Shown: positions 12,246 through 37,492, counted from the stretch's first letter. The stretch: 64,000 nt of DNA from Candidula unifasciata (GCA_905116865.2 CAJHNH020004691.1:268501-332500), one strand, 5' to 3'. Notes: generated by a model not told the origin, from the sequence alone. A program made the numbers and translations.

Positions 12246-12999
12246 AAATGAGAAATAGAATTTGTGTAATCAAAGTCAACATCTATAACTGTAGAGTAGT
12301 ACACCACAAAGCTAAAGCAAATGATGAATTTGTGCTTGCAGAGAAAAGCCTTGCTGTGGAAGCTAAAGAATAAATCAGTTTTTGTAACAATATTGCAACT
12401 TTATGGATCATAGCACCATCTGACCAACAAAATACAATAATGAATTTAAGGTCTTTGCTTGCTGCAAGCCATGACTATAAACACCATGGTTCTTGTTGTT
12501 CAATGACATCTTCCATTCAGGACACTTAACCAAAGGAGGTGTGTGCAGTGCATAAGCCAAGCATAATCACTACAGCGATACAACAAATCAAATGTATAAA
12601 CATTGAGCAATGAAAATTACTACTGAACAGCTGAAGCTACTAACCTGTGTAAGCCCAAACATTGTACTGAAATTACTTTATCATTACACTAAATAATCTA
12701 CACACAACTAAATTACTGTTGTATAACTGAAGCTGCCAATAATGTAAGCTCATAATCATTTTACTGGAAAAAAAAAAACCTTTTCATCACACTAAATTAT
12801 CAATTTACAACAAAATTACTGTTGAATGGCTAAATCTACTAACTTATGCAACCTCATATTACAACATTATAATAACACTAAATTACTACATAACAAAATT
12901 AATGTTCAATTAAACAACTCAATCTAAAACCTCAGTTCAGGAGAGTTACTAATTCTACAACATTTGTTCTCACATGAGGCTCACTGCAGTGCAGTGGCT

Positions 13000-13200
13000 A
13001 GCAAATTTTTCAGATGGCTCAGCGCTTATAGATTCACACCTCAAGGAAGACAGATTTTAAAAAAAATAATCTGGATCTAAATATGGTCCAGGAAATGTTC
13101 TGAGAAACAAAGGCAGCCGGTCTAGTATTGTCCTCACCACCCGTCAAGAGTATAATCATCATAAAGTGCCTTGCCGACTGGTGTTGGTGATCATGCCTCT
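13000..13200 (+). mobile_element. SINE family A, old degenerate copy
   Basis: A head-like GCAGTGGCTAGCA, an A-rich linker and a body with GTTCTGAGAAACAAAGGCAG and GCCGACTGGTGTTGGTGAT recall the family in plus orientation. Divergence is high. Confidence 0.4.
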
Positions 13201-16200
13201 TCCCAATCTGCGATCTTCAACAACATGCATCGGTTTGTGTGTTGATACCTCTCTATGCAAAAAGGTTGTCAACAATTATCTTCCTCTGTCTCTTTTTCCA
13301 CACATCTTTCGAGTGGTCACAAACATTACCAAAAAATAGAGACTGTCTCTTTCTGATAGTTGTGATAAGTTGTCTTTAAGCCCTTGCCTCTTTCAAAACA
13401 TTTGGTCTGCTCTTTTGACTGTCCAAGGAATACTGAGGATTCTTCTAACAGCATCTCTTAATTAACTGCCCTTGATTCACATCCAGTGTGTAGGTCTATA
13501 AGAAATAAAAGGCTACCATTTGATGCCAAACATGCCTAGAGATAAGAAAAAAATTCTTTACTTATTTTTGTGTGTGCATTCTCACATGATAATAATAATA
13601 ATATGAACTCAGTGGCCATTATTTTATTTTCATTTTGATACAAACTATCGCTAATGAATCAAGCATAACAAACTACATCAATGTAAGGATCCACACAATC
13701 TCTATGCCTTTTACATTTTCAACATTCTGACTTTGAATAAAAGAAGCATTCAACTATAACTTATAAGCTGACATGATGCAGTGACATCCGACAAACAATA
13801 TAACAATGTTTACATTGAGAAGCATAACAATACTGCAGACATATAGAGAATGACAGAAATTTTGCACATGTAATTCTGTCTCACACCCTGGTGGTACACT
13901 CTCAAAGACTGCTGTTTGTCCATCTCTTGAGGTTAGATTTCCCATGTAAATCATTGTCTACCTCTTGCTCTCCACTTTCCCTTCTACGTGGTTTTTATTA
14001 CAGTGTATATATTTTAATGTGGCCAAATTTTGTAACGTGTTTCTTATTTTATTTCTGTCACTATCTCTGTTGAACTACCAATCTGTTTGTGTTGAACTGG
14101 TACATGAAATACATGAATCTTACATCAGGCATGACATTTTTACTTCAAAATCAGCTATCATTACAAAAAATAAAAATACTGACAAGATTTAAACCATACA
14201 GTGGGAAGATCACATGATGTAATCTAAAACATGCCACTCAGGTTTCTCTCCTGTTCAATATCAGCTATACATGAACAAGCCACTGGAATAATAAAACATA
14301 CAAAATGGGTAACCACACGACACAGTCTTTTTAAATATATTTAGTAATTGCTGGCAGACATTCCCAACAAAAAAATAAAAGTTCTTGCTTGCAGTAAGAA
14401 AACAAACAATTGCTTAAACTAAGTAAAGCCATGGTTACTGTTCAGAAGTATTCCAACAAGGATTAAATAAATATGAAGGAGAATACATGTGTCATTCAAA
14501 ACAATGATTTCCTTTAGTTAAATTCTTAAGTAATGAAGATACACACAATATATTGCACAATTAACTGCCTGGCATGGTGGTTTTCAACCTTTTTTCTTTT
14601 AGGTGGCATCCCCGCTGAATATATGGCAAGACCTCCACTCTAGTAGTGCCCATGACAACAAAATATGCCAGGCAATAAATTATGCATGATAGTGTATCGT
14701 CATTAAAACAGGTCAATCTTTTTCTTCTGTGACTGCATTATACCTGCAATGCAGTCACGCAGAATTTAATATGTATAAGGAATTTATAGCATAAAATTAT
14801 TTATGTAATAAAATCTGCAGGAAGTCCTGTTAGGATGAGCATCAATCCCATGTTCAGAAGGTAACATTAGGTGGTTTACTTTGCCAATTTGATCAAAACA
14901 AACTTTATATTATAACTTCAACGATGCTCATGTCTGGCTTGACCGTTTGCCTTATACTGATCTTTAAAACGAGAAATTCCAGACATTTTCATATTTAAAG
15001 TGCTTAAATAAATAAATAGCAATGAAATATGGAAATGTAACTGTTTATAGAAAAACAGTGGTCGAGTTTCTGAAAGACAACAAAATGAAGGTAAATAAAA
15101 TAATTCCACTTCTACATGCCAAAGGTGTTTGTGGATCCGTTCAAATATAGCACTAAAACATGCCAAACAGCTGTTTTCATGTCACGCAGATGCCCTCATG
15201 TGTTCTTAGTAATGCGAGAAATTAACAGACATGCAAATCAGGATAAGATGAATTTTCTATGAACCAGTCAAATGCCTCTCCCCCCACCCAACCCCATAAA
15301 TGCTTTTAAAAAGGAGGGGGCCATGAACCCGTGAATTCCCCCCCCCCCCCCCCAACAAATTCTTCAATACATGATCGTTACCACATGTTTTAAACATTAA
15401 TTTATCTACACATTTTTTACACAAATTTCTTTAAAGGGACTAATCAATAAACATAAAATACATAAAGAGAGTGAAACTGTAAATTGAATACATTTTAGGG
15501 CCTTTAGAAACAGTATCAGGTGACTTGCACCATGACCATTTAATTTAGTCAAAATCGAACACTAAGGCTATATGCTAATTATGACGTCAAAATGGCTTTA
15601 ACAAAGCCATTCTTTGCACAAGAAAACCGATCTAAACGTTTTTTTTAGTAAATATATTTATATCCTGACCTATTAAAAGCTGTACAGGCACAAACAAAAC
15701 CAACACCACATGCTTTAGTAACTGCACCTGTGTCAGTTATGCAGTCTTTACTGGACTGAGTCACAGATGGTAATGCTTGACTCGTGGCTTCTTGGAGTGA
15801 GAAGATTAATTTCCCTTTGTAGGATAAACCCACAACCAAATCATCCTCAGACTTTTTTCACAGATGGACATATTAGTATAGTATCGAGTAGCCATCCCAA
15901 AGACGAATGCTAAAGTACTACTTTCGACATACTGGACAGGTTGCAATGTTAACTATTCTTTGCTTCGGTAACCCACACAAAAATATGGAAATTACCTGAT
16001 CTGTTTATTTTCACGGTATATGCATGTTTACATAATACTATTTTGTATCTTACTGTAGTGTCATTTCTGGCTTTTTCTGCTGGTTTTATTTGGTCAGCTG
16101 ATAAATACCTGTTACAACGCCTTCCACTTTTTGTGATTGTGTTCTTGTAAAGAGTTAACCTGTTATACATCGTGTTCTTTTCACATTGTACATTACTGTC

Positions 16201-16244
16201 TTAGTTTTGTCGCAGTTAAACCTGTTTCACTGGTGTAGTAATTC

Positions 16245-16300
16245 TTCTTCTCCCCTTATCTTACAGCTGTGGGTGTCGAGGGAGATACAAGGTTCTGCTT
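16245..16300 (-). mobile_element. Short LINE 3' end fragment
   Basis: GCTGTGGGTGTCGAGGGAGA is shared with 3737-3756, the 3' end of the LINE at 3625-4345, so this is a short relic of the same family. Confidence 0.5.
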
Positions 16301-16663
16301 AGTAATTACCCTCATCAAATCTAGGATAAGAAATAAAAAAAATACCCTATTCCTTTTTACACATCATTGGAATTGATTCACCTGAGCATTACTGCATCAT
16401 GTCAAATAAGAATGGCCAGAATTACAGCTGCTTAAGCAAATAAATTGCCCTGGCACAAACCTTCTGAAGATGAGCTACTGCTCCCTAGTCAGTTTAGGAA
16501 TTATTTTTTTAACATGAATAAAAAAAAATAGGTGAATGGAACATCACATCTTGGCTGCAGAAGGTTCTTGCTTACTTCTGATGAATTAATTGAGAGGCGA
16601 TGAGAAATTAATAAGCAGAAAGGGAGAAGACTGCATACATTCACAGACAAGACTGCAGGTTTA

Positions 16664-29254
<12,591 letters not shown>

Positions 29255-30131
29255 CTTTGCATCCAGACATAAGAAAACAACAGGGAAAATAAAACGACAA
29301 CTCGCCAGGTTCGCCGGGATAAAAATAAACCCCGTGGTGGGTGAAACAAACAATTGTGATGTTAATTTCAATCTAAAACAATCTATGCAACTTACATTAA
29401 CCAAACTTTGCTAACAAGCAAATATATCCAGTATTTATATAGGAACAGCAAAAAAAAAAAAAAAAACTTATACTGTACATCCCAGTTATCATCGTGATGG
29501 GTTAAACATAATACCATTGTTTCAATTAACAGTTCAAATTACTACCTTTTAATTACTTATACTACAAGATATTGAATCAAGTGGCTGTGTTGAATTTATG
29601 TTTCCTAATTCCTTCCAGTGAGTTATTATTACATATTTTACAAAAAAAATAACGTATATATATACTTTAAAAGGTAATAAGCGAATGACGTATCGTATTG
29701 TTTTAATCGCTCTCATTCATAGCTAATATATAGATACACATAACGAAATGGCCCTTTAAAAAATAATAACCAAAAATGTTTAATAATTAATTCATGTTGT
29801 AAGATCGACAAGAAGATGGACACATGATATAAGTGACTCCTTGAGTGTGAAAGTACATAAGGCGGGAGAACTGGCGAGAGACCGAGTTTTTTTTTCAGGC
29901 AGACTGCGATGAGAGCGACGTTCTGCAAATGACCTGCTACATAATGATGATGATGTAAGATATACTGTTAATTTATATAATAATAATATTTCGCCTTTAA
30001 AGTTATCGAGTCTGTGTAAACTTATAATTACCTAATTATGTTGTTTAAACGTTTTGTTTTTTAAATTTGGCACTCAATTACTGTGTGGCAAATATAGTAT
30101 TACACTCCTGGGAATGGTAAAGGGACATAAT
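29255..30131. promoter_or_regulatory. R-Ras 5' flank, likely UTR and promoter
   Basis: The region directly upstream of the R-Ras ATG should carry its 5' UTR and promoter. I see no convincing TATA box or CpG island. An A-run lies at 29451-29466 and a LINE 3' relic at 29805-29958, so the undisturbed promoter is probably within about 550 bp. Confidence 0.3.
29805..29958 (+). mobile_element. Short LINE 3' end
   Basis: GACAAGAAGATGGACACATG, GCGAGAGACCGAG and the end TAATGATGATGATG parallel 19695-19842. It lies about 550 bp upstream of the R-Ras start codon. Confidence 0.55.
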
Positions 30132-30356
30132 ACTTCCCATCCTTTTTAGGATCAAATTTTTCGTTATTTGAAGCCAAACTCTGGCTCTAGCCAGGGGCTG
30201 CAATATAGCCTGGCCATAAATATGGCCTAAAGGCTGAATGCGGTTTCTGGGACCTCTCCAAGGTGATCCTCATCCACATGGTGGCACATTGTGTCATCGG
30301 GGGTTTATCGCTTGTGTGATGTCCTTGTGGGGTAGAAAGTCAGTCAGTCAGTCAAA
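30132..30356 (+). mobile_element. Retroposon family C with (AGTC)n tail
   Basis: A non-coding element of about 220 bp contains GGTTTCTGGGACCTCTCCAA, CATCCACATGGTGGCAC and the end GGGGTAGAAAGTCAGTCAGT. GGACATAAT occurs on both sides (30123-30131 and 30357-30365). The start is not obviously tRNA-like. Confidence 0.75.
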
Positions 30357-30457
30357 GGACATAATTGACAAGGCTCGCTAGTTAACAAGACACCTCTTTA
30401 AACATGCACAGACATTTTCTTTAAAAGTATTTCTTTATACACTTCATATTATTTCAA

Positions 30458-30708
30458 CTCCTTCAAAGTCGGAGTGCATCTGTCTGAAAAGCAAGGAACC
30501 AACAATCTGCATACAAGTAAGTCAGATTTGTAAAACGGATGTGAAAGCAACACTAAGGTTCTGGAACAAGACTAATGTCCAGAGTTGGACGAAGAACCAG
30601 AACTGTCTGCCGGAGTTTAACGCCGGTGAACGCGAAGAAGTAGCAGCAGCAGCAGAAGAAGAAGAAGAAGAAGAAGAAGAAGAAGAAGAAGAAGAGAAGA
30701 AGAAGAAG
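30458..30708 (+). mobile_element. Retroposon family D, 5'-truncated, long (GAA)n tail
   Basis: It starts within the family at CTTCAAAGTCGGAGTGCATC and ends in a (GAA)n run (about 30655-30708). Flanks ATATTATTTCAA (30446-30457) and ATATGATTTCAA (30709-30720) match at 11 of 12 positions. Confidence 0.8.
30655..30708 (+). repeat. (GAA)n microsatellite, tail of family D copy
   Basis: A run of GAA triplets with one GAG-A interruption forms the 3' tail of the retroposon. Confidence 0.9.
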
Positions 30709-30783
30709 ATATGATTTCAAGCATGAATTTATTTTCATTTGCCATTAAGCATATTTTATTAATAGTAATAATTATATGAAATT

Positions 30784-33232
30784 ATGGGGAGACATGGTCT
30801 AGGAGAAATGAATGAAAATGGAGAATTGTTCACAAATTTTTGTGCAGGTAACCAGTATGTTATTGGTGGAAGTATTTTTCCCCATAAAAGAATACACAAG
30901 GCAACATGGGAATCACCAGACCATAAGACAACTAATCAAATTGACCACATATGTATTAACAAAAAGTTTAGATCATCCCTTTACGATGTTAGGGCTTTCA
31001 GAGGTGCCGATGTATTTACTGACCATTTCCTGGTGATAAGTAAAATCAAGTTGAAACTAAAAAGATATATAACATCTTATAATCATAGAAACCAATATAA
31101 TGTAGGCTTTCTCAGAGATAAAGAAATTAAGGAACAGTTCTCAGTCACGGTCTCTAATAAGTACCAGGTGTTGCAGCAGTTAGCTGAAGATGTCAACACA
31201 TAAGTCTGCTGGGATCAGATCAAAGGAATCTGGAATGAATCTTGCGTAGAAGTTCTTGGCAAGAAAGAAAGGAAACATAAAGCATGGATAACACCAGAAA
31301 CCATTAAACTGATTGAAGACAGGAAAAGTAAAAAGGCAGAATTAAACAATAGCAAAACTAGAGCTGCTAAAGCTAGAGCTCAGGAGAATTACACAGAAGC
31401 CAACAAGGAAGTTAGGAGGCATATAAGGGCAGATAAAGTGAAATATCTAAATGATCTAGCACAAGAAGCGGAGACAGCAGCAGCAAAAGGTAACCTCAGA
31501 GAACTTTACAGCAACACAAGAAAATTAGTAGGTAAATATAGTCAGCCAACTGGATCAATCAAAAATAGTCAAGGAAAGGTACTTACTAACACTAAAGATC
31601 AAATGGACAGATGGGTTGAATATTTTGAAATGCTTCTAAATAGACCAGGCCCAGAGGTTCCCCCAGATATCCAGCCTTTAGAAATGGAACTGAATATCAA
31701 CTGTGAGATACCATCCAAAGAGGAAATTAGAAAAGCTATAAATCTTCTTAAGGAAGGAAAGGCGTCAGGCCCAGATGGTATCCCAGCTGAAGCCATCAGG
31801 ACCAACATAAACACATCAACAGAATTGCTACATAGATTATTCAGTAAAGTCTGGGAGACCGAAGAAATACCAGCAGACTGGAGGGAAGGATATCTTGTGA
31901 AACTGCCCAAAAAAGGTGATCTACAGGAGTGTGAAAACTATAGAGGAATTATGTTGCTGTCAGTTCCTGGAAAAAATATTAAGTAGAATTATTTTGGAAA
32001 GATTAAAAGATGCTATTGATAAAATGCTAAGAGATGAGCAGGCGGGTTTTCGGTCCAACAGATCCTGTACTGATCAGATAGCCACATTACGTATTATAAT
32101 AGAGCAAAGCATTGAACTGAACTCACCACTTTACATTGGATTTATAGACTATGAAAAAGCATTTGACAGCATTGATAGGGAATCTCTCTGGAAATTGATG
32201 GGGCACTATGGAATCCCACAGAAAATTATCAACTTAGTAAAGGCAACATATAAAGACATGAAATGTCGAGTTCTTCATGAGGGAAAGCTAACAGATGCAT
32301 TTGAAATAAAAACAGGTGTGCGACAGGGATGTCTTTTGTCGCCTCTCCTATTTTTACTGGCTATAGACTGGACTATGAAAACAGTAACTGCTAACACCAA
32401 GAATGGAATTCAGTGGACCCCTACAAAACAGCTTGATGATCTGGACTTCGCTGATGATATTGCCCTTCTGTCCCATTCACGGAATCAGATACAAGATAAA
32501 TTAAATATACTTAATGCGAGATCACAGCAGCTTGGTCTGAAACTCCATAAAGGAAAGACAAAGATAATGAGAATAAATCAGGCAAATAGTAATGTGGTTT
32601 CTCTTGATGGCACCCCACTCCAAGACGTGGAGTCGTACACCTATTTGGGCAGTAATGTAGATAAAGATGGAGGAACTGATAGAGATATTAAAATAAGAAT
32701 ACAAAAGGCAAGAGGGGCTTTCATAGCACTAGGGAATTTGTGGAGGTCAAAAGAAATTAAAAGAAATACTAAACTAAAAATTTTTAATTCTAATGTCAAA
32801 TCAGTACTATTGTATGGGGCGGAAACATGGAGAACAACGAAGGCAATTACTAATAAATTACAGACATTCATTAACTGGTGCCTGCGCAGAATAGAGGGAA
32901 TAAAATGGTATGATAGAATAACTAATGTAGAACTTTGGGAGAGAACTAAACAGGCTCCAGTGGATCAGGAGGTGAGGAAAAGACGCTGGCGTTGGATAGG
33001 GCACACACTGAGAAAACAGGAGAACAGCATAACTAGAATGTCTTTGCATTGGAACCCACAGGGGCATAGGAATAAAGGAAGGCCAAAAAACACATGGAGA
33101 AGAGAGCTGGAGAATGAGGTTAGAAAGATTGGGAGGACATGGGGAGAGCTCCATGTAATGGCGAAGGATAGAACGACTTGGCGTGAGTTGGTTGAGGGCC
33201 TATGCTCCATTGGGGGATAAAAAGGCAGAAGA
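30784..33232 (+). mobile_element. Nearly intact APE-type LINE: endonuclease end plus full reverse transcriptase
   Basis: The element is 5'-truncated. It opens with the end of an AP-endonuclease domain (ATWESPDHKTTNQIDHI, then DHFLV). It has one stop (TAA near 31201), a linker, and the RT region: KASGPDGIPAEAI, LPKKGDLQECENYRGI, GFRSNRSCTDQIA, DYEKAFDSID, GVRQGCLLSPLLF and the catalytic LDFADDIALL (near 32440). It continues to RRRWRWIGHTLRKQ and GRPKNTWRRELE, ending CSIGG stop at 33220. One extra A in the A-run near 31970 breaks the frame after SVPGK. LINE proteins nick DNA and copy their RNA into it. The presence of only one stop and one frameshift implies a young copy. Confidence 0.93.
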
Positions 33233-33273
33233 AGAATAATTATATGTTTAATGACAAACAGATCTGAAGTAAT

Positions 33274-33502
33274 TATATAAAGTCCTTGCGTCCATGTTAG
33301 GACGAAATTTTTTGTTCTTTGAAGCCCCACCCTGGCTTTTGCCAGGGACCGCAATATAGACAGGCCATGCATATGGCCAATTGTCTGAACGCGGTTTCTG
33401 GGACCTCTCCACGGTGATCCTCATCCACATGGTGGCACTTTGTGTCATCGGGTGTTTATCACTTGTGTGATGTTCTGGTGGGGTAGAAAGTCAGTCAGTC
33501 AG
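33274..33502 (+). mobile_element. Retroposon family C, 11-bp TSD
   Basis: This is a second full copy with the same order and (AGTC)n tail. TCTGAAGTAAT is repeated exactly at 33263-33273 and 33503-33513. It inserted just behind the LINE that ends near 33232. Confidence 0.85.
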
Positions 33503-33719
33503 TCTGAAGTAATATGAAGTTTATAAACAAATACTTGAAACGATAACTTCTATAGACGGTTAAAGGAAGCATATAAACCCCTTATAAAATACTTTTAGCA
33601 AGGTGCTAGAGAAGACTATTGCTGTTAAACAACAACAAAAATTTTGGAAAGGGAAGAGCTCCTGCCAAAAAGTTTGGGTAGTTACCGGTCAAAGTAATTT
33701 GGTAATCTGGTACGATCAA

Positions 33720-35115
33720 AGAAATATACCTAAATGCAGCTACTTTTGATGTTTATGAGGGGTTCCAGATTAGACAGGAGATAGTAATGGCAGAACTTGA
33801 TCTTGAGTATGCTTACAATAGAGTTAGACATGATATTTTGATATCTGCGCTCATTGAGAAGAGGGTTTGTCCGTGGCTGGTTAACTGGATACCAGCTAGC
33901 TGTCCTGAATTCCCGTTTGGTTGCCCTGTGTCTGGGTACATGGACCTCAGAACAATCGCCCCGGAACTACCTCCAGGGTTCTGCAATTTCACCAGTGCTC
34001 TTTAGCGTATGTACACGCAAGATTGCAGAACTTGAAGCGCCAAGTGTTGGAAGGATATTGACATTTGCAGATGGTGTTCTTGCTTATAGGCAGAGGAGCA
34101 ATAGAAAACACAGTCCACGAGCTACAGGAAACTGTAGACAAAGTGACTGACTGGCGAGCAAAGATGGGTGGTTTCCTCAACTAAGAAAAGGCAGCTGTTT
34201 TATGGTGCTATCTGAACAATAGATTTATAAAAGGCAATGTTCCAAGCCTGACAGTTAATGACAGAAACGTCAAAAAAGAAAGCAAACTGAGGTACCTGGA
34301 TATCCTTTTCAATAGAAGTCTGTCCTTCAGGGATCACGTGAAGGCTGTTGTGGTGAAGTGCCTTAAAGGACTCAATACTCTCAAAATTATGGCAGCAATG
34401 GATATACAACAAAGAACGCTGTTCACAATATTCCAACATGTATCCTGTGGGTATTAGATTATAGACTTGGAATGTTACCATATCAAAGAGTCAGCTGATG
34501 AAACTTGAATGCATACAGAAAGAAACCATACGGAAAATTCTGGGATGTACAAAAGATACCTCGGCAGTATGTATGCGATATATACTTTCACTGCCTACTT
34601 TTACAGATAGGCTCACAGTTCTGTAAGCAAAGTCATATCTCAGAGTAGCTGCAAACAATAAGCACCTCCTGCATGAAGCCCTAGGCAGAGCTAAAGGAAG
34701 GTCTTGGGTGACGTAGGCCCAAGACACAATTAGACATGTGAAGAGGCTTGATAAATTTGGGTGAAGAGAGGAGTGGGTCAAAGTGTCCGAGCAAGAATCA
34801 GATTTGTGTAGGCTTCTAATCAATTTGGGTCTAAAGCCTAAAGAGTAGACATTCATATAAGTTGCTATTGCTCCTAAAAAACAAAGTCAGATAACTTAAA
34901 ATACAATGCAATCATAAATTGCTCAGACTACAACTTGGATGGTCTTGCTTTAATATACACGAAGAGACCTGTAATGTTTGTCAGAAGTATAGTACTACAG
35001 AGCACTATTTGCTGGAGTGTAGGATAAATGAAAACCAAAGAAAAATATTACCTGGCTACACGAATCTCTGTAAATTACCTATGACGATAGAAAACTAAAA
35101 GGGCATCTTTGTAGA
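33720..35115 (+). mobile_element. Second LINE remnant: RT with Cys-rich end
   Basis: Fragments read ELDLEYAYNRVRHDIL, LQGSAISPVLFSVCTRKIAE and FADGVLAYR (the FADD box degenerated to FADG), then a YLGI-type block and CVKC...H..C-like ending (TGTAATGTTTGTCAG near 34974). Frames shift several times. Family differs from the 30.8-kb LINE. Confidence 0.75.
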
Positions 35116-35289
35116 TGTTTCCTCTAAAGATAAAATCGAGGAGGGTAATCAGTGATTGCACACTAAAGAAACAATATATCCAATATGTTTTTAATACAGT
35201 GTTAATATGATTGTATAATTATTCATAGTACAATTTCTATCATAATCAACCTCAAATCAAAGCAAAATGTGATTTGATTTAACTTGATT

Positions 35290-35672
35290 TGATTCAAGAA
35301 CCGACATCACAGCACCCGGGGCATTCCAATAAGAGCTCCGTTCCCATTTTCAGCAGCCAGCAAAGAGTTCTGACACTAATGGTGCCAGTAACATTCTGAT
35401 TAAACGTCCGTCTTGCCTTTCCTATGAGCCTCGAGCATCTGCCAGAACCTCTCGTCACCCCCAACTGCATCAATCTCACCAGACTGTGGTAAACCAGCTG
35501 CTACTCCGAATTTTACACGCTCTCCCACAAGGCACTAACCACGTCTGCCTTATCATGTATCAGTGTTCCACCAAGTTGTGCAGAGCCAGCCAGTCTGTCC
35601 GCCTGTTCATCTCCCAACACACCGGCGTTACCTGGTGAAAAAATCCAGATAATACTCCTCACTTGTGTCCTC
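35290..35672 (-). mobile_element. LINE RNase H fragment, duplication copy 1
   Basis: The minus strand encodes the RNase H end (LGVTRGSGRCSRLIGKARRT, then ECPGCCDVG) with decayed upstream parts. It matches 36925-37330 closely. Confidence 0.75.
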
Positions 35673-35723
35673 CGCAGCGAAATGTGAAACAATACAAATT
35701 AGGTTTTGGTCAAATAAATAATT

Positions 35724-36229
35724 CATTCATTCATTCAGTAGCATGTCCCTCGCGGAACCTCGCTGCCATAACAACCCTCCGGAAAACCTTCCTATCAAGA
35801 GCAAGATGTCCTGCGTCTGATACACCCACCTGGAGATCATCTGCCACATCCTGCACCCATCTTCTCCTTGGCCTTCCTCTTCCTCTCTTCCCAGGCAAAT
35901 ACCCCTCCATTATTGTTCTCTCTAGACTTCCATGACGTTTCAAGTGACCAAAATATTTCAATTTTCTTTGTTTTATTGTCTTTACTAGCCAACCCTCTTC
36001 AATATTCAGCTCTTGAAGTATGGATGCATTTGTTCTTTTCTTTACCAAAGATATTCTTAGAACTTGTCTGTAAAATTTATATTCAAATGCATTTATGCGC
36101 TGTTCCGCTTGTTTAGTAAGTGTCCAGGTCTCACAGGCGTATGTTGCAATGGGAAAGATGCATGCTCTTAAGAATCTGACCTTTGTAATTCTATCTGTAC
36201 AATTCCATAATTTATTCAGTTGTTTTAGT
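35724..36229 (-). mobile_element. LINE C-terminal insertion with 12-bp TSD
   Basis: AAATAAATAATT flanks it at 35712-35723 and 36230-36241. The minus strand reads LWNCTDRITKVRFLRACIFP, CETWTLTKQAEQRINAFEYK and RGRGRPRRRWVQDVADDLQ, with a (TGAA)n tail. It is absent from the otherwise matching copy at 37340-37360. Confidence 0.9.
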
Positions 36230-36261
36230 AAATAAATAATTACATTAAATATATGTCTATG

Positions 36262-36273
<12 letters not shown>

Positions 36274-36343
<70 letters not shown>
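36274..36343. repeat. (AT)n microsatellite
   Basis: About 35 AT units within duplication copy 1, preceded by GTATATGTATATGT. Confidence 0.95.
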
Positions 36344-36344
<1 letters not shown>

Positions 36345-36582
36345 GATATATAAATTTCAAACAACAAATATATACTCTAAGAACTCAAATAACACTGCAT
36401 ATCCCAATTATAACCCTAAGGGTTGAACAGGATATTTTTTAAAAAATACTTCTACTTCAGGTCGTGAGAGCAGATATTGGCAAGCTGGTGCTGCAGAATA
36501 AGAAGATCAACAAATAATTCATGACAATTCCCGCCCAAGTGATGTAATGTCCCGGTGGGGTACAATTATATATATATATATA

Positions 36583-36835
36583 CAGAGACCTGTAATGTTT
36601 GCCAGAAGTACAGTACTACCTAGCACTATTTGCTGGAGTGTAGGATAAATGAAAACCAAAGAAAATATTAACTGACTACACGAATCTCTATAAATTACAC
36701 ATGACGATGGAAAACTAAAAGGGTAAAGAATGTGCAGGGCATTTTTGTAGATGTTTCCCCTAAAGATAAAATCGAGGAGGGTAATCAGTGATTGCACACT
36801 AAAGAAACATATATACAATATGTTTTTAATACAGT
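36583..36835 (+). mobile_element. Tail of the 33.7-kb LINE, duplicated copy
   Basis: GACCTGTAATGTTTGCCAGA to GATTGCACACTAAAGAAAC repeats 34962-35170 almost base for base. It keeps TAAAGAATGTGCAGGGC, which copy 1 lacks. Confidence 0.8.
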
Positions 36836-36924
36836 GTTAATATTATTGTATTATTATTCATAGTACAATTTCTATCATAATAAACCTAAAATCAAAGCAA
36901 AATGTGATTTGATTTAATTTGATT

Positions 36925-37332
36925 TGATTCAAGAATCGACAACACAGCACTCGGGGCATTCCCATAAGAGCTCCGACCCCATTTTCAGCAGCCAGCGAAG
37001 AGTTCTTATATTAATGGTGCCAGTAACATTCTGATTAAACGTTCGTCTTGCCTTTCCTATGAGCCTCGAGCATCTGCCAGAACCTCTCGTCACCCCCAAC
37101 TGCATCAATCTCACCAGACTGTGGTGAACCATCTGCTACTCCGAATTGTACACGCTCTCCCACAAGGCACTAACCACGTCTGCTCTATCATGTATCAGTA
37201 TTCCACCAAGTTGTGCAGAGCCAGCCAGTCTGTCCGCCTGTTCATCTCCCAACACACTGGCGTGACCCGGTGAAAAAATCCAGACAATACTCCTCACTTG
37301 TGTCCTCCGCAGCGAAATGTGAAACAATACAA
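36925..37332 (-). mobile_element. LINE RNase H fragment, duplication copy 2
   Basis: The minus strand reads RSIVWIFSPGHASVLGDEQA, DRLAGSAQ and, after one stop, the zinc-knuckle end ECPECCVVDS. It is better preserved than copy 1. Confidence 0.8.
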
Positions 37333-37360
37333 ATTACGTTTTGGTCAAATAAATAGTTAC

Positions 37361-37362
<2 letters not shown>

Positions 37363-37439
<77 letters not shown>
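37363..37439. repeat. (AT)n microsatellite
   Basis: About 38 AT units at the matching place in duplication copy 2. Confidence 0.95.
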
Positions 37440-37442
<3 letters not shown>

Positions 37443-37492
37443 AATTATAACCCTAAGGGTTGAATAGGATATTTTTGAAAAAATACTACTAT

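Larger units (their letters stand above)
12246..16663. other. 3' flank of R-Ras; no other gene seen
   Basis: The part next to 16663 should hold the R-Ras 3' UTR; AATAAA occurs on the minus strand at 16085-16090 and 16004-16009. Otherwise only a degenerate SINE and poly(C) (15338) were found. Confidence 0.5.
34962..36440. repeat. Segmental duplication, copy 1
   Basis: It matches 36583-37490: LINE tail, inverted RNase H fragment, (TA)n and CCCAATTATAACCCTAAGGG occur in the same order. A 506-bp LINE (35724-36229) interrupts only this copy. Confidence 0.85.
36583..37490. repeat. Segmental duplication, copy 2
   Basis: The same order as copy 1, without the LINE insertion. Both copies share the junction TTTGATTTGATTCAAGAA between two oppositely oriented elements, which shows duplication rather than repeated insertion. 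Confidence 0.85.

Noticed and set aside
32858..33372. Pro/Leu/Ser-rich frames on the minus strand
   Set aside because: They are antisense to the coding strand of the nearly intact LINE.
36250..36360. N-terminal Ile/Tyr and Ile/His repeat extending the LINE frame on the minus strand
   Set aside because: It is the translated (AT)n microsatellite beyond the TSD at 36230-36241.
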